A stretch of DNA of 64,000 bases. Source: Trichoplax sp. H2 (lineage: Eukaryota > Placozoa > Uniplacotomia > Trichoplacea). The position numbers and the translations under genes were made by a program. Positions 26,601-39,200 of this stretch are shown piece after piece (the stretch's first letter is position 1; each line of letters opens with the position of its first letter). The DNA lies in assembly GCA_003344405.1 (NCBI GenBank), contig NOWV01000195.1, positions 62,001 to 126,000 on the forward strand. Direction: 5' to 3'. Below the pieces are notes generated by a model that was not told the origin of the DNA, did not search any database, and saw nothing but the letters and a program-made list of their open reading frames with translations.

Positions 26601-29600
26601 TAAAGGTTTAAATTCACTACTAACTCTGTAAGCATCATATTTTAATCTGATAATTTACTGATATTTTCATGGCTGTATCCAATTTAAGAAAATTTCAAAT
26701 AGCCAAAGACATAAATTTAACGTACAATTTAAATCGGTTTCGTGATAATTAAGATCAACGTAACAAAACGTGAATAATGATGATAGTTTATGCAATTGAA
26801 GGTTAATTCAATATCGGTGTAGTAATTTTCTGGATAATTGCTTAATCTATAAAATTGACCTGCGTTTCAATAGGGATTTAAGCCAGCAATTTATCAAGAC
26901 CTTACCATATACTGCATTAAAGCCAATGACTAAACTATACAGNNNNNNNNNNNNNNNNNNNNAGATAGAAATTGAAGTGTTATGGTGTTTGTTATTGATG
27001 GAAATTGATGTGTTATGATGTTTGTTAGTAAGGTGTTTTGATGATCAACTGTCCTTAGTTATTTTGTATGTATTCGAATAGGAGGATAGACTAGATAACT
27101 ATAAATCTTGATGATGTGCAACCTTTGTGTTAGAGAGTTGTTTATGCTGACACGATTTGTAGTCGTGTTGTAAGATTATTACTGGATAGGAGGTTATGGT
27201 TGTGAGATCTCCTACGTGAGATTAATGTAAATAGTAAATATCTTAGAAAGTATATAAAGGCTAACTATGATGCCATGTGGACGAGGAGAAAGGCATAGAA
27301 AAGAATAAACTGTAGTGATAGTTATCTGTTCAAAAGCCTACGCTCAACTACTTGTGTAATCGAGTAACCTAGTGACGGTCAAAGAAGTGTAGTCCCACAC
27401 CCGAGAAGTTAGTGTTCTAATAGGAAGCGTAGTTCCAGTAGCACTTGTTCAGTGTCGGGATTGTACCGTACTTAGCTAAGTTTTACACGATTAGTAGAGA
27501 TCCTGTGTCACAAAAACGTGGTTGTGACAGCATCATATTTCAATCTGATAATTTACTGATATTTTCATGGCTGTATCCAATTTAAGAAAATTTCAAATAG
27601 CCAAAGACATAAATTTAACGTACAATCTAAATCGGTTTCGTGATAATTAAGATCAACGTAACAAAACGTGAATAATGATGATAGTTTATGCAATTGAAGG
27701 TTAATTCAATATCGGTGTAGTAATTTTCTGGATAATTGCTTAATCTATAAAATTGACCTGCGTTTCAATAGGGATTTAAGCCAGCAATTTATCAAGACCT
27801 TACCATATACTGCATTAAAGCCAATGACTAAACTATACAGCCTGTAAGTTATCAGAGTATTATGAACTAACGAAGATAGCGTTTGTTATGGTAATCTTGG
27901 GTAAAATATTAGAATTCCTAATTAAATGGTTTCGCGCATACATTTTTAAATCCGATTTTATTGATTATCATCATCTTCAACTGGAATTAACTACAGAAAT
28001 CTTGAAGGTAATTCCATTACATCCCTTGGACAAGGCCAGTTTCAGATACCAAGTTTGCAAATTTTGTAAGCTTATACTGAGTAACATTTCATAATTTTTT
28101 ATCCTAATTAGCAAATTGTTTTATTTAAAGCTTTTAAGTAATATGACCTAACATTTACTTCTAAATTCATCAAGGTTAATGAACAGTAATAAACTCTCCT
28201 CAATTAATAAAGCTGACTTTAAAGGGCTACCTAAACTACAAATACTGTAAGTATACATTTACAGTTTTAGGAAATACAATAACCTAATAGATATGAAATG
28301 CTATTTACCATCCGTACTATGGTACAACAAGCTAGAATATCAAATATTACCTGTGATAACTACCAGTAAAAATTTTAAAGAATTAAATACTAATCACATT
28401 TACATGCTCTCAGAAACTTAGATTTTAATCAAATTGTCAATATCGGAGAGGCAGGGTTTAATGCTCTACCTGTACTAAATCAATTGTAAGTCATTCTTGT
28501 AATGTTGTATTTTTACGATCCCTATAAGAACTTTATTTTATAAAATGCCTGACTTGCGAATCAGAAACTAATGTAAACAATAATTGTGATTATTGAGTAA
28601 AGTATTTTAACCAAGCACCTATTTACTAATAACTAATTCTTTCAAATAGACGAATAAGTCACAATGCTCTTCGCATGATTCCTGCAACTTCATTTTCTAA
28701 TTCTCCAAATATTCAGTTGCTGTAAGTTAACTGCTTGTTGATTGGATTCAACATGCTCTAATCTTTACGAAGACGAAAGGCTACTAGCCTATGTAAAATA
28801 CTAATGCCAGAATTATATTTCTAAAATATTAAATATTTAGATCAATTTTAAAAAGCAAATCTTATATCTAAAGACTACAATATAATATACTAGTATATAT
28901 AGTATACTACAACTCCTTTAAATTTCTTCCTTTGCGTAGCGATTTAAGCTATAACTACTTTGGAGGAAGCCTTAGCCTAGCTTTACCATCTCCAAGCAAT
29001 ATTACAAAGCTGTAAGAGCATTTCTAATTGTTGATAACGTTTAAAACTCCTTTTATCGTATCGGAATATTCTCGAGCGTATAATATCTATAAGTTTCTAA
29101 ATTAGAATAATTGGAAAATACTTGATAATATATAACGAAACTAAATTTGACGATAATAGAAAATATAAACCAATGTAAAAAAGGAAGCAACCATACTAAT
29201 TTGTCCTATTCCTGGATATAGATATCTGAATGGCAATTATTTCAATTCCATTCATAAAAATACTTTCCAGCATATGGCAAAGTTAATAAGCCTGTAAGCA
29301 TTAATTTAATGCTACTTCTAAATGTATACTTGTGTGTGTCTGCTAGTTCTAATGATAGTAAGAAGGTCAAAATTGTGACATACGAATATATTACAGTCAT
29401 GCTATGATTTCATGATTTTATTTCATAATTTAACTTCAGCTTGTGAATTGACTCAATCTATTTACGGAATTGTAATATTAGGGACATATCATCTAACTGC
29501 ATCGATCAAATTGCAGATGATGCATTTTCAAATTTGAAGAGTCTTATATCCTTGTGAGTACTAATATAAGCAATTATCAAATTCAATTTACAGATGATTT

Positions 29601-31148
29601 TTGAGGCATATAGAAGTGAAGTTGCTTATTTAGGATAGGTTTCAGTTGTAGATTTCGTAAAATCGTAAATAACAATTCCTGATGATTTTAAAATTTAATT
29701 CAGCATTTCAGACAACGCTAACTTGTATATTGCATACAGTACCAACTTATTTTTTAAGTTTAAGCTTAAAATCTAATCATATTCCAATTACTAAGCTTGT
29801 ATTACGAAGTGATGAGAGCAATTTAATATTAAAGCAAACTAATTGATTCGAAATATCTACTAGTGTCGCAAGCTGATATCAATATTTCCTTTCTACGAAA
29901 TCTGAACTGACTTAAATTGCATATTTTCACTGTCAATCGGATTCAATGTACCGTTCTCTTTGCATACTAGTACATAAATCTATCACATATTCAATATAAT
30001 AGCAATTATTTTAAAGTAGAATTACATCTTTATTAGTGATAACCGATATGAGAAGACGAATATTGATCTTATATTTTGCTATTTTGTAAAGAAATTTAAT
30101 GAACAATGCTTTGAATGCTATTCATTCGAACACATTTAATGGCTTAAATCAATTGCAAAATCTGTAAGTTGGAAATATAGCAGCGATTAAATATGAATCT
30201 GAAGCTATGTCTTCAATGGGAAATCTCATGTTACAGTAAAACAAAACAATTCCAATTGCTATGCGCTTACGATATCTTTAGTTGCACCAATTAATGGAAT
30301 ATATTGATTACACAATTAAGTAATCAATTTTTTAATTTAGCTGCTGTGTAAAACTATTTAATCTTAAAGTCCCATTTCAATCTGCATTCAAAAATTTAGC
30401 AAAATTGAAAATAATCCACTAGCTTGTGTGCCCGCTCAAGCATTTTTGAAACTATCACAATTATCGATTGTGTAAGTATTGCAATATAAACAAAAACAGA
30501 GCTTCGAAAGCTAGTTCCATCTTTTCCGCTTATCGAACGTAAAATTTCATGTTTAATTCAACAATTAGTTATACGACATTTTATCAAGTCTGCTGTCAAC
30601 TCCCAACTACTGTAACTTGCGATTATGTTGGCGCCTTTAATTGTTCTGAACATCAACTGCCAAATTCTTGTGCAGGCAATAATTCTAATGCAATTCTATC
30701 TCGTTGTAAGCTATTGAGGTGAGACTGCAGCCATGAAAATACTAAAGGATCGCACTTAAATCATTGCAAGTTTCAATCTAGTAGGAAGACCTTATCCAAT
30801 CAATTTACTTATTTATATCGTAAAATTGTAACGGAACCACCGAATATCGTTTCATAGCTATTGTAACCCTTGACGCATTTATTTACCAATGCAACTGTTT
30901 AAACTGAATTTAGTCGAACTGATATTTAAATCACATGACTATAGGCTGATTAAGATGATAATGTATAAAAGGGCTGTAAAAATTAACTTCATCTCTTTCT
31001 TTAAAATTTTATTAGCACGCCATCACTTAAACCAACAAAAGCCGTAACTGCAACAAAGAACGGTGCATCTGGACTATATACTATTGTAAATCATATAGCG
31101 AGCGCCATTTTCTTGAGTATAGTGGTTACAATCTCGGAAATCTTGTAA
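23700..31148 (+). CDS. LRR gene C: secreted/GPI-type leucine-rich repeat protein, ~483 aa, 14 LRRs
   Basis: Signal exon 23700-23751 (MKTVQLVILLIFFQAQT, phase 1). LRRNT exon 25543-25654 (CPKKCKC...C). LRR exons: 25865-25936, 26101-26172, 26346-26417, 26556-26627, 27772-27843 (truncated duplicate at 26874-26942 before the gap), 27997-28065 (69 bp), 28175-28246, 28414-28485, 28650-28721, 28940-29011, 29222-29293, 29482-29553, 30092-30163, 30400-30471. Cap exon 30569-30718 (CC-x7-C-x7-C-x8-C-x11-C). Last exon 31016-31148: Lys/Thr-rich stalk, then a hydrophobic C-terminus. It has eight LRRs after the 69-bp exon where the four paralogues have nine, so one repeat was lost here or gained in the others. 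A 568-bp LTR-like insertion sits in the intron after the fourth LRR exon on one haplotype. Confidence 0.85.
24307..24650. repeat. Diverged tandem duplication, unit ~171 bp, two copies
   Basis: The motif ATAAATCTCAATG starts at 24307 and again at 24478, and similarity continues for most of the unit (for example TTCTTCATTAAGCTTTT against TTCTTCGTTAAACTTTT). It lies inside intron 1 of gene C. Confidence 0.6.
26628..26942. repeat. Haplotype duplicate (first copy) at gap 3
   Basis: Matches 27531-27840 with only a few substitutions. It carries all but the last 3 bp of a gene C LRR exon. Only the second copy is preceded by the LTR-like insertion. Confidence 0.8.
26943..26962. other. Assembly gap (20 N)
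   Basis: Run of N that truncates the first copy of the LRR exon three bases before its donor. Confidence 0.99.
26963..27530 (+). mobile_element. LTR-like insertion in gene C intron
   Basis: 568 bp present before the second but not the first copy of the surrounding intron. It contains a TATA-like box (TATATAAAGG, about 27252), an AATAAA signal (about 27305) and a terminal TTGTGACA, the expected order of promoter, polyadenylation signal and CA end for an LTR. The left end is hidden by the gap. No coding capacity. Confidence 0.6.
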
Positions 31149-33248
31149 TCTTAAGATAATCAATCTTACATTTAAATATTTCAATTAAATTTACTTATCA
31201 CAGTGGCTATTTATACTTTGTAGATAAAGCCTAAAATATCTACATCAGCTTTTGATTTTCATGCATGAAGAATAGCAGGATAAATTTGATTTTAATGCAG
31301 TCTAGATTGCTGCAATTTTGATCAGGGAATTATTCTGCTTGTTTCATTATTTGCGCATATCCATTTTTATTTTACATGGCTGATTCATTAATGAAGTTGA
31401 TCGTACCTTATTTGTATGGCGATAGTAAACTGCCTCATATAATTTCTAAAAATAATTTATCTATATTTTCCTTACCGTTTTGAGAGTCCGTTTATTGTAC
31501 ACTCAAGCTATCTAATACGAATGAATAGTGTTTCTTTTGGTGATACAAAATCGAAGAGTTGATTTACGAAATATGATCTAAGTCAACAAAATCGAACTTT
31601 AGTAGTGTAGTAAGTAGTCTTCGATAGACCAAATGACTCTTAGAAAGAGTAGATGAAACTACTTTTGGCAAGATCTCTGAGCTAACCCTTATAGGTAAAT
31701 GGTTATCAACAGATTCTTACGTATGCTCTTTCACGTAAACTTTGTCACAGCAGCTACTTTTAAAATTATTCTGGAACAATTCTACTTCTTCATTTATTTC
31801 AGGCTTATGCATCGTGACGCAATTTGTCATTTTTCTTATTATTCTTGTTCTTTAGACTGTATTATAATCAACACTAACCGAAGTAATATTTGATAATGTT
31901 AATCCAATCTATTGACTATTCCTATTGCAATTGATACAATTTATAAGGACAACAGCAATTAAAGTAACTAAACTCGATAGCAAAGGAAAATTACTATATT
32001 TACCTTTAATGTAATCTATTATAGCTGTTATTAAGCCAATAGCTGATTCTAACCACTGTAAAGTTAATTATCGTGCGATATTATAGCAATATGACTAGTG
32101 CAAAATGATAACGTGGTTACAGACAAAATAGAAAGCTTTTATACTAGAAACTGAAAATTAACCATCATTAATTTAGTTGAAGTCTTCCTTTAATCCTGAA
32201 ATCTATAAGAAATACTACAAGCTATCGTTTATGCCATTAAGTAGTGCTATAATTCATCAGATATCTTTATTCATGGATTTAAATTTTTAAATATCGTTAA
32301 AAATTGAAAAATAATCTCGTATAATTTAGCATTATCACTTATAGATGCTGTTTACTTTATTGTTCTTACAAAATATAGTGTGCGGTATATTACGTAAAAC
32401 TCATATCCAGAGACAGTTCTTTTTTATTATCTACGATTTTATTAATTTATTGAGCATTTTAATGAATTACGAGACGTACCTAAGGTTATTTTAGTATCGT
32501 AACTAATAAACACACTATACATAACATAATAATATATACCATGCATCACTATTTTTATGTTTCTCTTAGACGTAAAATAACAAATATCACTATCTATATT
32601 TTCCTGCTTTAGGAATCATGCCTAAGGTTAACGTAATCATTTAGCCAATAAGACATACTATCTATAACATGGAAGCATCTTTATGTCGTGAAGTGTCATT
32701 TTTATCTTTCTTTATGACGTGAAATAATAATAAATATCACTGTTTAAATTTAACAGTATTAAAAAACATAGCTAAGGCTAATTAAATCATCACAGCCAAT
32801 AAACATACTATCCATAACATAAAAACATCTATATGCCATGAAGCGTTATTTTTATGATTCATTTTGATGTAAAATAACAAACATCATTGTTTAAATTCAG
32901 CAGATGGGTTAATTAAATACTTCAAATATGATAATACTCAATTATTTTAATAATGATATAGAAGCTGCTTCATCGATAGTCTGTATTAGAACAATGCATA
33001 ATATCAGACAGCGACGTGTCATTATGATACCATTATACAATGGAAATGATTATGCCCATATCAATTCAAGAACTAATTAACAGTTCAATTCATGGTATTC
33101 CATCTGTGACTACTAGATGTTAATATCCAGTACTAATTATTAATTGTCCCCTCAACGATAATATCAAGCACTCATTCAGGACATGTTACCAAGGCTTCAA
33201 TTGGTATAAGTGATTTACAGTCTAGCAGTCCCAGACCTACATCTAAAA
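31149..33248. other. Intergenic C-D; tandem repeat, no gene supported
   Basis: AT-rich. It holds a three-copy diverged tandem repeat (32479-32905). Short frames such as 31699-31893 on the plus strand are not recognisable. Confidence 0.4.
32479..32905. repeat. Three diverged tandem copies of a ~142-150 bp unit
   Basis: Copies begin at about 32479, 32621 and 32771 with (C/G)CTAAGG. Each includes CCAATAA-ACATACTAT-like, TTTTTAT-GT and AAATATCACT-like blocks in the same order. Looks like an old minisatellite or satellite remnant. Confidence 0.6.
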
Positions 33249-36200
33249 ATGGCTGTCATATCTATCCGGAAGATTGCTGCTATCATCTCTTTCATCGTGT
33301 TATATCTATCGTCAGGTTATCTATTAAATGTATATCGTAGAAATTTTATATCCGATACTATCATCACCCTTTACTTTAAGATTGAACGTTTTTACTGCGA
33401 CATAATTGATTGTTAGACCTTTAAACGCGACGGGAAGATTTTGGTGTGCTTTAAGAAGTATTTATGATAACAATAATAATGTGTATACAGTAGGGTTTCG
33501 TTCACGTATCATTTTTGTGTCAACTTACCGATGTCCATCAGCTTTATCACGTAGAATTGTACGTATTGATTTTACAAATAGCGTTATCTGCTTTGAAAGA
33601 TTTGGTTTATTCACTATGCTACCCTGGAAAGGATAATTTAAGAAAAACAAAATGGTTAAATCTAATACAGATTAATTGAATATTGNNNNNNNNNNNNNNN
33701 NNNNNGCTATTTCTCCCAGTACTGTCAGTTTCTATGAGAGAAGTATTTGAGAACTCGATTTCTCGGCTGATCTCCACAGACAACTGACTAATTATTACAC
33801 TATTCTTCACGATATGAGTCTTGCCGTTTCTTGAGCAATTACTTTCTTTATTCTACAAACACACGCGCTTAAATAGGTTTCTACAGTGAATTCCAATATT
33901 AACGAGTGAGAATTCATGCTTTACAAGTTACATTAATTAGTATAATACCATTACTAAATATACATGTCGATATTCTCAGACTTAGATAGCTACAAGCTAT
34001 CAGGTGTTAAGACGCTTAACCTTCATCCATATACAGCTCAATTTTTAGAGATTAACATACCTTATAAACCTACAGTAAATTAACTGCTAACAACTTCTAT
34101 TTTTATCTCATTTCTACCATCCTATTATCAGCTACAAGCGCAATAAAACATAGCACATAACCTTATCTTATCTATTCATAAGCATTCATTAATTTACAGT
34201 TACTTAATTAGTAACGGCGTACCGTGACAACTATCATCACCCTTTACTTTTTAAGATTGAACGTTTTTACTGCGACATAATTGATTGTTAGACCTTTAAA
34301 CGCGACAGGAAGATTTTGGTGTGCTTTAAGAAGTACTAGTGCAAACTCCCGTCGCTTTGCTATCAGCTTTATCACGTAGAATTGTACGTATTGATTTTAC
34401 AAATAGCGTTATCTGCTTTGAAAGATTTGATTTATTCACTATGCTACCCTGGAAAGGATAATTTAAGAAAAGCAAGATGGTTAAATCTAATACAGATTAA
34501 TTGAATATTGACCAAGAAATTTATAATTGCGCCCAACTTGCCATGCTTAATTTTCTCTACCTACTTTATAGTACGTCACTTTTCAATCAAATAGCGAGTG
34601 CTATAATTGATAATATAAACCGTTAAAGCAAAGTTGAGGATTATATGCTCCTAAAATAAATTTGGTTCAATTTTAGCACTAATGTTATAATAAAATATTC
34701 TCAATACATAATTCGAGGTAATTGAATCTACCTATTTCATGATTTGAAATACATAATAATCCTATCAGATATGGAAAATTTTAACATTTTTATCCGGTAT
34801 CAAATGGTTACTCGATAAGAAATGACGATATACCGGCATTTAAGTTGATTTATTTGAATCAATCCAGTTTATCCTAAAATCAGTAAACTATCTACTCGAC
34901 AGATTAATATTAATCACCGCTATGGCACAGTTGTAAATATTTCTGGGAGCTTGAATTAGTACAGAAGATCTTGCGATTAAAACTTAAATTACACTAAGAA
35001 ATATCATTGTACTTAAAATTAGAATAGAATATGGAAAGTGATAATTGATTTAGACAAGATTATGCGTCCCTTTACACTTCATGGCAGGCAGTATCATGCT
35101 GATTATTATTCTATCCAGGGATTCTGATCGTCTTGTCTTAATTATTGTTGAATCTTCCTCCTGTACTATCAAATGTCATAAAATCGATTTCCTTAAGTCC
35201 AATTTAGGGAGTTGGCTATGCTACCTGTCCGACAAACTTCTACTCTTAACTCTATTCTGCCTTTCACTATCTTACTATCTCACGTTGTTCTCATTCTATA
35301 CTGTAAACTTATATGTATTTTCCTCTATATTGACTTCATTAAAACTGCTACATACTCCGGACTTTTCAGCACAATTCCTTGCTGATATAGCGGAACTACA
35401 ATATTCACAAGCAATAGCATCCAAAAAATATATACACTGTACTAACTTCTAGACTGAAGTATCACACGGATGATATTTAGAAACTGCAATCACAGACTGT
35501 CTGTCTGAATAAGCATTTCTTGCGCATTCAACGAGTATTTGATGCCCTTGACAGAGGCGTTTTTAATCATTAGGGTGTTATTCAGATCTACTATATAAAT
35601 AAATAAATACGAGATAGTTTAAGTTATAATGAGCAATACTCTTAATATAAGTGTAGTAAAGCCAATTCTGAAGGGTCCACAATAAATCAGTTGTCACGGT
35701 AGTGAATCTACCGTGATGAATGATAACTTACTTAATTTAGACATGTATATGTATCACGTTACGATAGTTATTAATTTGGATATGTACACGAATTATTTTA
35801 TGACTTAATATGGCCGATACAAACCTATTCCTAATACAGGTTAAATTATACTAATTATGGTACATGAATTGTCAATGGTAAATTCTATATAAATCCTATT
35901 AATTGTAAGCTAGGGCCAACATAAAGTTAATCTATAGTAATATTAAAAATTCATTGAATTAGACTAGGAATAATTTAATGTATTCATGAAGTCTTATTGG
36001 TCGAAATATATCACACATCGTAAACTGGTTTCATGGCTAAAAAAGCTATTTAAATGATTGATTTTGAATATTAAATTAGACTTGCATTTTCTAGAATAAA
36101 GATATAGTTAGAAGATTCTGAAAGTGCATTTCTCAGTTATCGTTACTTATATTCATTAGTTTACAGCCAGAATAATCACGTGGAATAAAATATAGTTCTA

Positions 36201-39200
36201 CTCGATTCCATGCTCCTAGCGCATATAAATGTGCGATTTTTCACAATTTCTACGAAATTTGCTGCATCTATTGTTACTCAAGCATAAAAAGAAAACAAAT
36301 TATTTTAATAAAGATAATAAATTTACTTATTTGATCGAACCACTTTCACAAGATTTCTATCTCCAAGTTACCTACGAAGCTTTGTCATACTACAAAAGTA
36401 CAGTTCCTATTTATTTTATTACTTTAGTATATAATATAATGATTTTGTCGATACTGTTAATAATATCATATCTACAGTAGTCATTATCAATCGAGTTCAT
36501 CTGTTATTCTGTAACCTATACAATAAAATTCTTCGCGTTTACTTTCCTGTAGATTTGATACAGCCTATTAAAATATCAAGTCAGATCTTTGTACAATAAT
36601 ATGAAGCCTGACGCAATCTTATTGAGTAATAATAATGATAATAGTAATGAATAGCCACATTAAAACCATTTCAGTAACGATTTTTGAATCATGAGATCCA
36701 TCGATACAATTTGAAAATTAAAAATTTTAAAAATCTTAATTATAAATCTTAGTAAGTTACAGTATAATTGTCTAGAGGTAAATACAATATTACTAAGTTC
36801 GTATTCAGCCTTGCTAATTACGTAATTAGTCTAAAATCTGACATTTAGCCACCCTATCCTTATCAAATCTCTAATTCTCCCAACTAAAATAAAGTGTTAA
36901 TCAATAACAATCTCGGTACTTTGCCATGATTTAGACGTAATCTTTCTGCTTTCCGGCCATACAGAACATTTAAACCTAGTATTATAGAGCTAATATATAC
37001 TAAGACCGGCCTTCAATATCAAGGCCAAGTCATACAATAAAGTAACTAAAGCCTACTTAAGTATGTTGAAGACTAATTGCGTAGCAATATAGTGGATTGA
37101 TTTAAGTGTATAGGCTTTATTAAACTTAATGTAAGCTGATATTGACTTCTGGCTATAGCAATAATTCACAAATCTGTTCATAGTAGATGATCCTGAACTT
37201 GCTAATTAAATTTTGATGCATTATCTTATCATCTATATCAAGTCAAGATAAATATATAAATTACCTTCTTCATTCTTTGCAGTGCGTTCACAATGTCCAG
37301 CTTCCTGCCACTGCAACACCACTCATGTAGTTTGTTCTATAGTTAAGGCAGTACCGATACCGGAGCAGAATATGTCAACAATTCAAGTTCTGTAAGGCAA
37401 TATATTTGTGCACGTATTCCTACAGCAATCATCGCTTAATTAATAATTATACTGAGTTATAATAACATGAACCAACAAAATAAACATGAAATTAAAACAC
37501 ACTTTTCAAATTTCCTTTCGCCAATTTAGATCAATTCCTTTCTCTTCTATTGCCTACCTTACTCAAGACAACTTTGCCAAATATTCAAATTTACAAGCTA
37601 TGTAAGAAATTTGTAAATAAAATAATTGGAACATTAAGTAAGCAATAAATGATAATATCCACTGCAATGGTATTCAATTTTCTGTAGGAGCAAACATACG
37701 TACTTACAACTTATGTCACGAACATTCTGCTATTCGTATTGCTGCAGAAATGATAGAATTATTATAATTAATTCTCAATTAAATAAATAAATAAGTGTAG
37801 CTTCTACAAAATTCTACTTGTTGTCAGCCATTACTCAGCAATCAACATTTCAATACGTAATATTTTGAAATAGAAAGCTTTAACTTTAGATCTGAACCTT
37901 GTGACGTATAAAAAAATACTATTTTTATTCTACTAAACTAAAGCTGGCACATTTTGGCCTTGTTTAATATCGGAAACTGATTAGTACAATTTAATATTCT
38001 TTAAGAGATTTAACCGGAAATCAAATAACCAAAATTGAAAGTAATGTCTTTTCTGGATTGCATTTATTGACTCGCTTGTAAGACAATACACCATTTTTTC
38101 AAGATAAACTTTTTAACATTACAATTAGTATATTCCCTCAGTGACAGTTGTTCATTCTGTAATATTATATAAGTATCGATATAATATTATTGATAGAATA
38201 TTCTATCGATACAATGCGTATTACGTTTATTTCTTGATCTTAAGGCATAATTGATATGAAAAAAATGAGTAAGAAATTAAATCCTTTGCTATCAAAATTT
38301 AGAAATTTAGGAAACAATGAAATAAATTCGCTGGAAGATGGAGCATTTACCGATTTGGCATCTCTAGTAGTTTTGTAAGTAAAATTAAATGCATTTTTAG
38401 AGAAAGATAAATGCAAAGGCATATAGTACAATTAATCTATACGATAAGAAGGCTATCAAATAGCAATTATTTTAATATTTAATAGTGATAGTCAATTTTA
38501 AAATATGACTTGGTATTATGACATAGAATTCTGAGAACTAAGTCAGATTCCGCTACTATGATCTCATTGATATTCGATTCTGCTTTAAGAAGAATAAAAT
38601 ACTCCTTATTAAATAAAATGCATATATAACATAATAACATAATTAAAGCAGATTTCGAAAGAATCTATCAAGAAGTGATGTTACAACATTTTAATACCAC
38701 AAGCTTCTCTAATAACTCAAGAGCAACTGAGATATAAGGGAAAAGTTCGTAGTAGCAGTACATATAGAATAAAATATGTACACTTTTACAAGGTATTCAG
38801 TAAATAAGTCTTACAAACGATGCCTGAAGTTGTTTTGATTAATCATAGTATTTTCATAATTTCTGTACTCTACATTTTCCATTTTTCTTGATAGTAAAAC
38901 TGACTGCTTTGCTAATCCTTGATTTTTTTTTGGAGAATAAACATAATTAATTACATCATAATTTTTATAAGCAAATTCATTTGAGATATTGGTATTCATT
39001 TAGCATTTACTGTATAGCAAAGAATAGTTGACCTATTATCCAAAATTTTAGGGATTTATCTTTTAATTATATCACTACGATATCCGAAGCGAAATTTAAT
39101 CTACCAAATTTGCGCACTTTGTAAGTCTGTCTTAAATAATTACGTTTTAATTGCAAATTGTATGAGCGTATAATTAATTATTCCCAAAAAATTAATTTTA

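Noticed and set aside
28871-28915. TA-rich palindromic stretch
   Set aside because: Simple AT repeat within an intron, no defined arms beyond base composition.
35081-35452. 123-codon plus-strand open frame with hydrophobic segments
   Set aside because: No family resemblance and low-complexity hydrophobic composition; the opposite strand reads more like protein. A signal-exon reading at 35218-35302 is possible for gene D but fits the family less well than 33249-33315.
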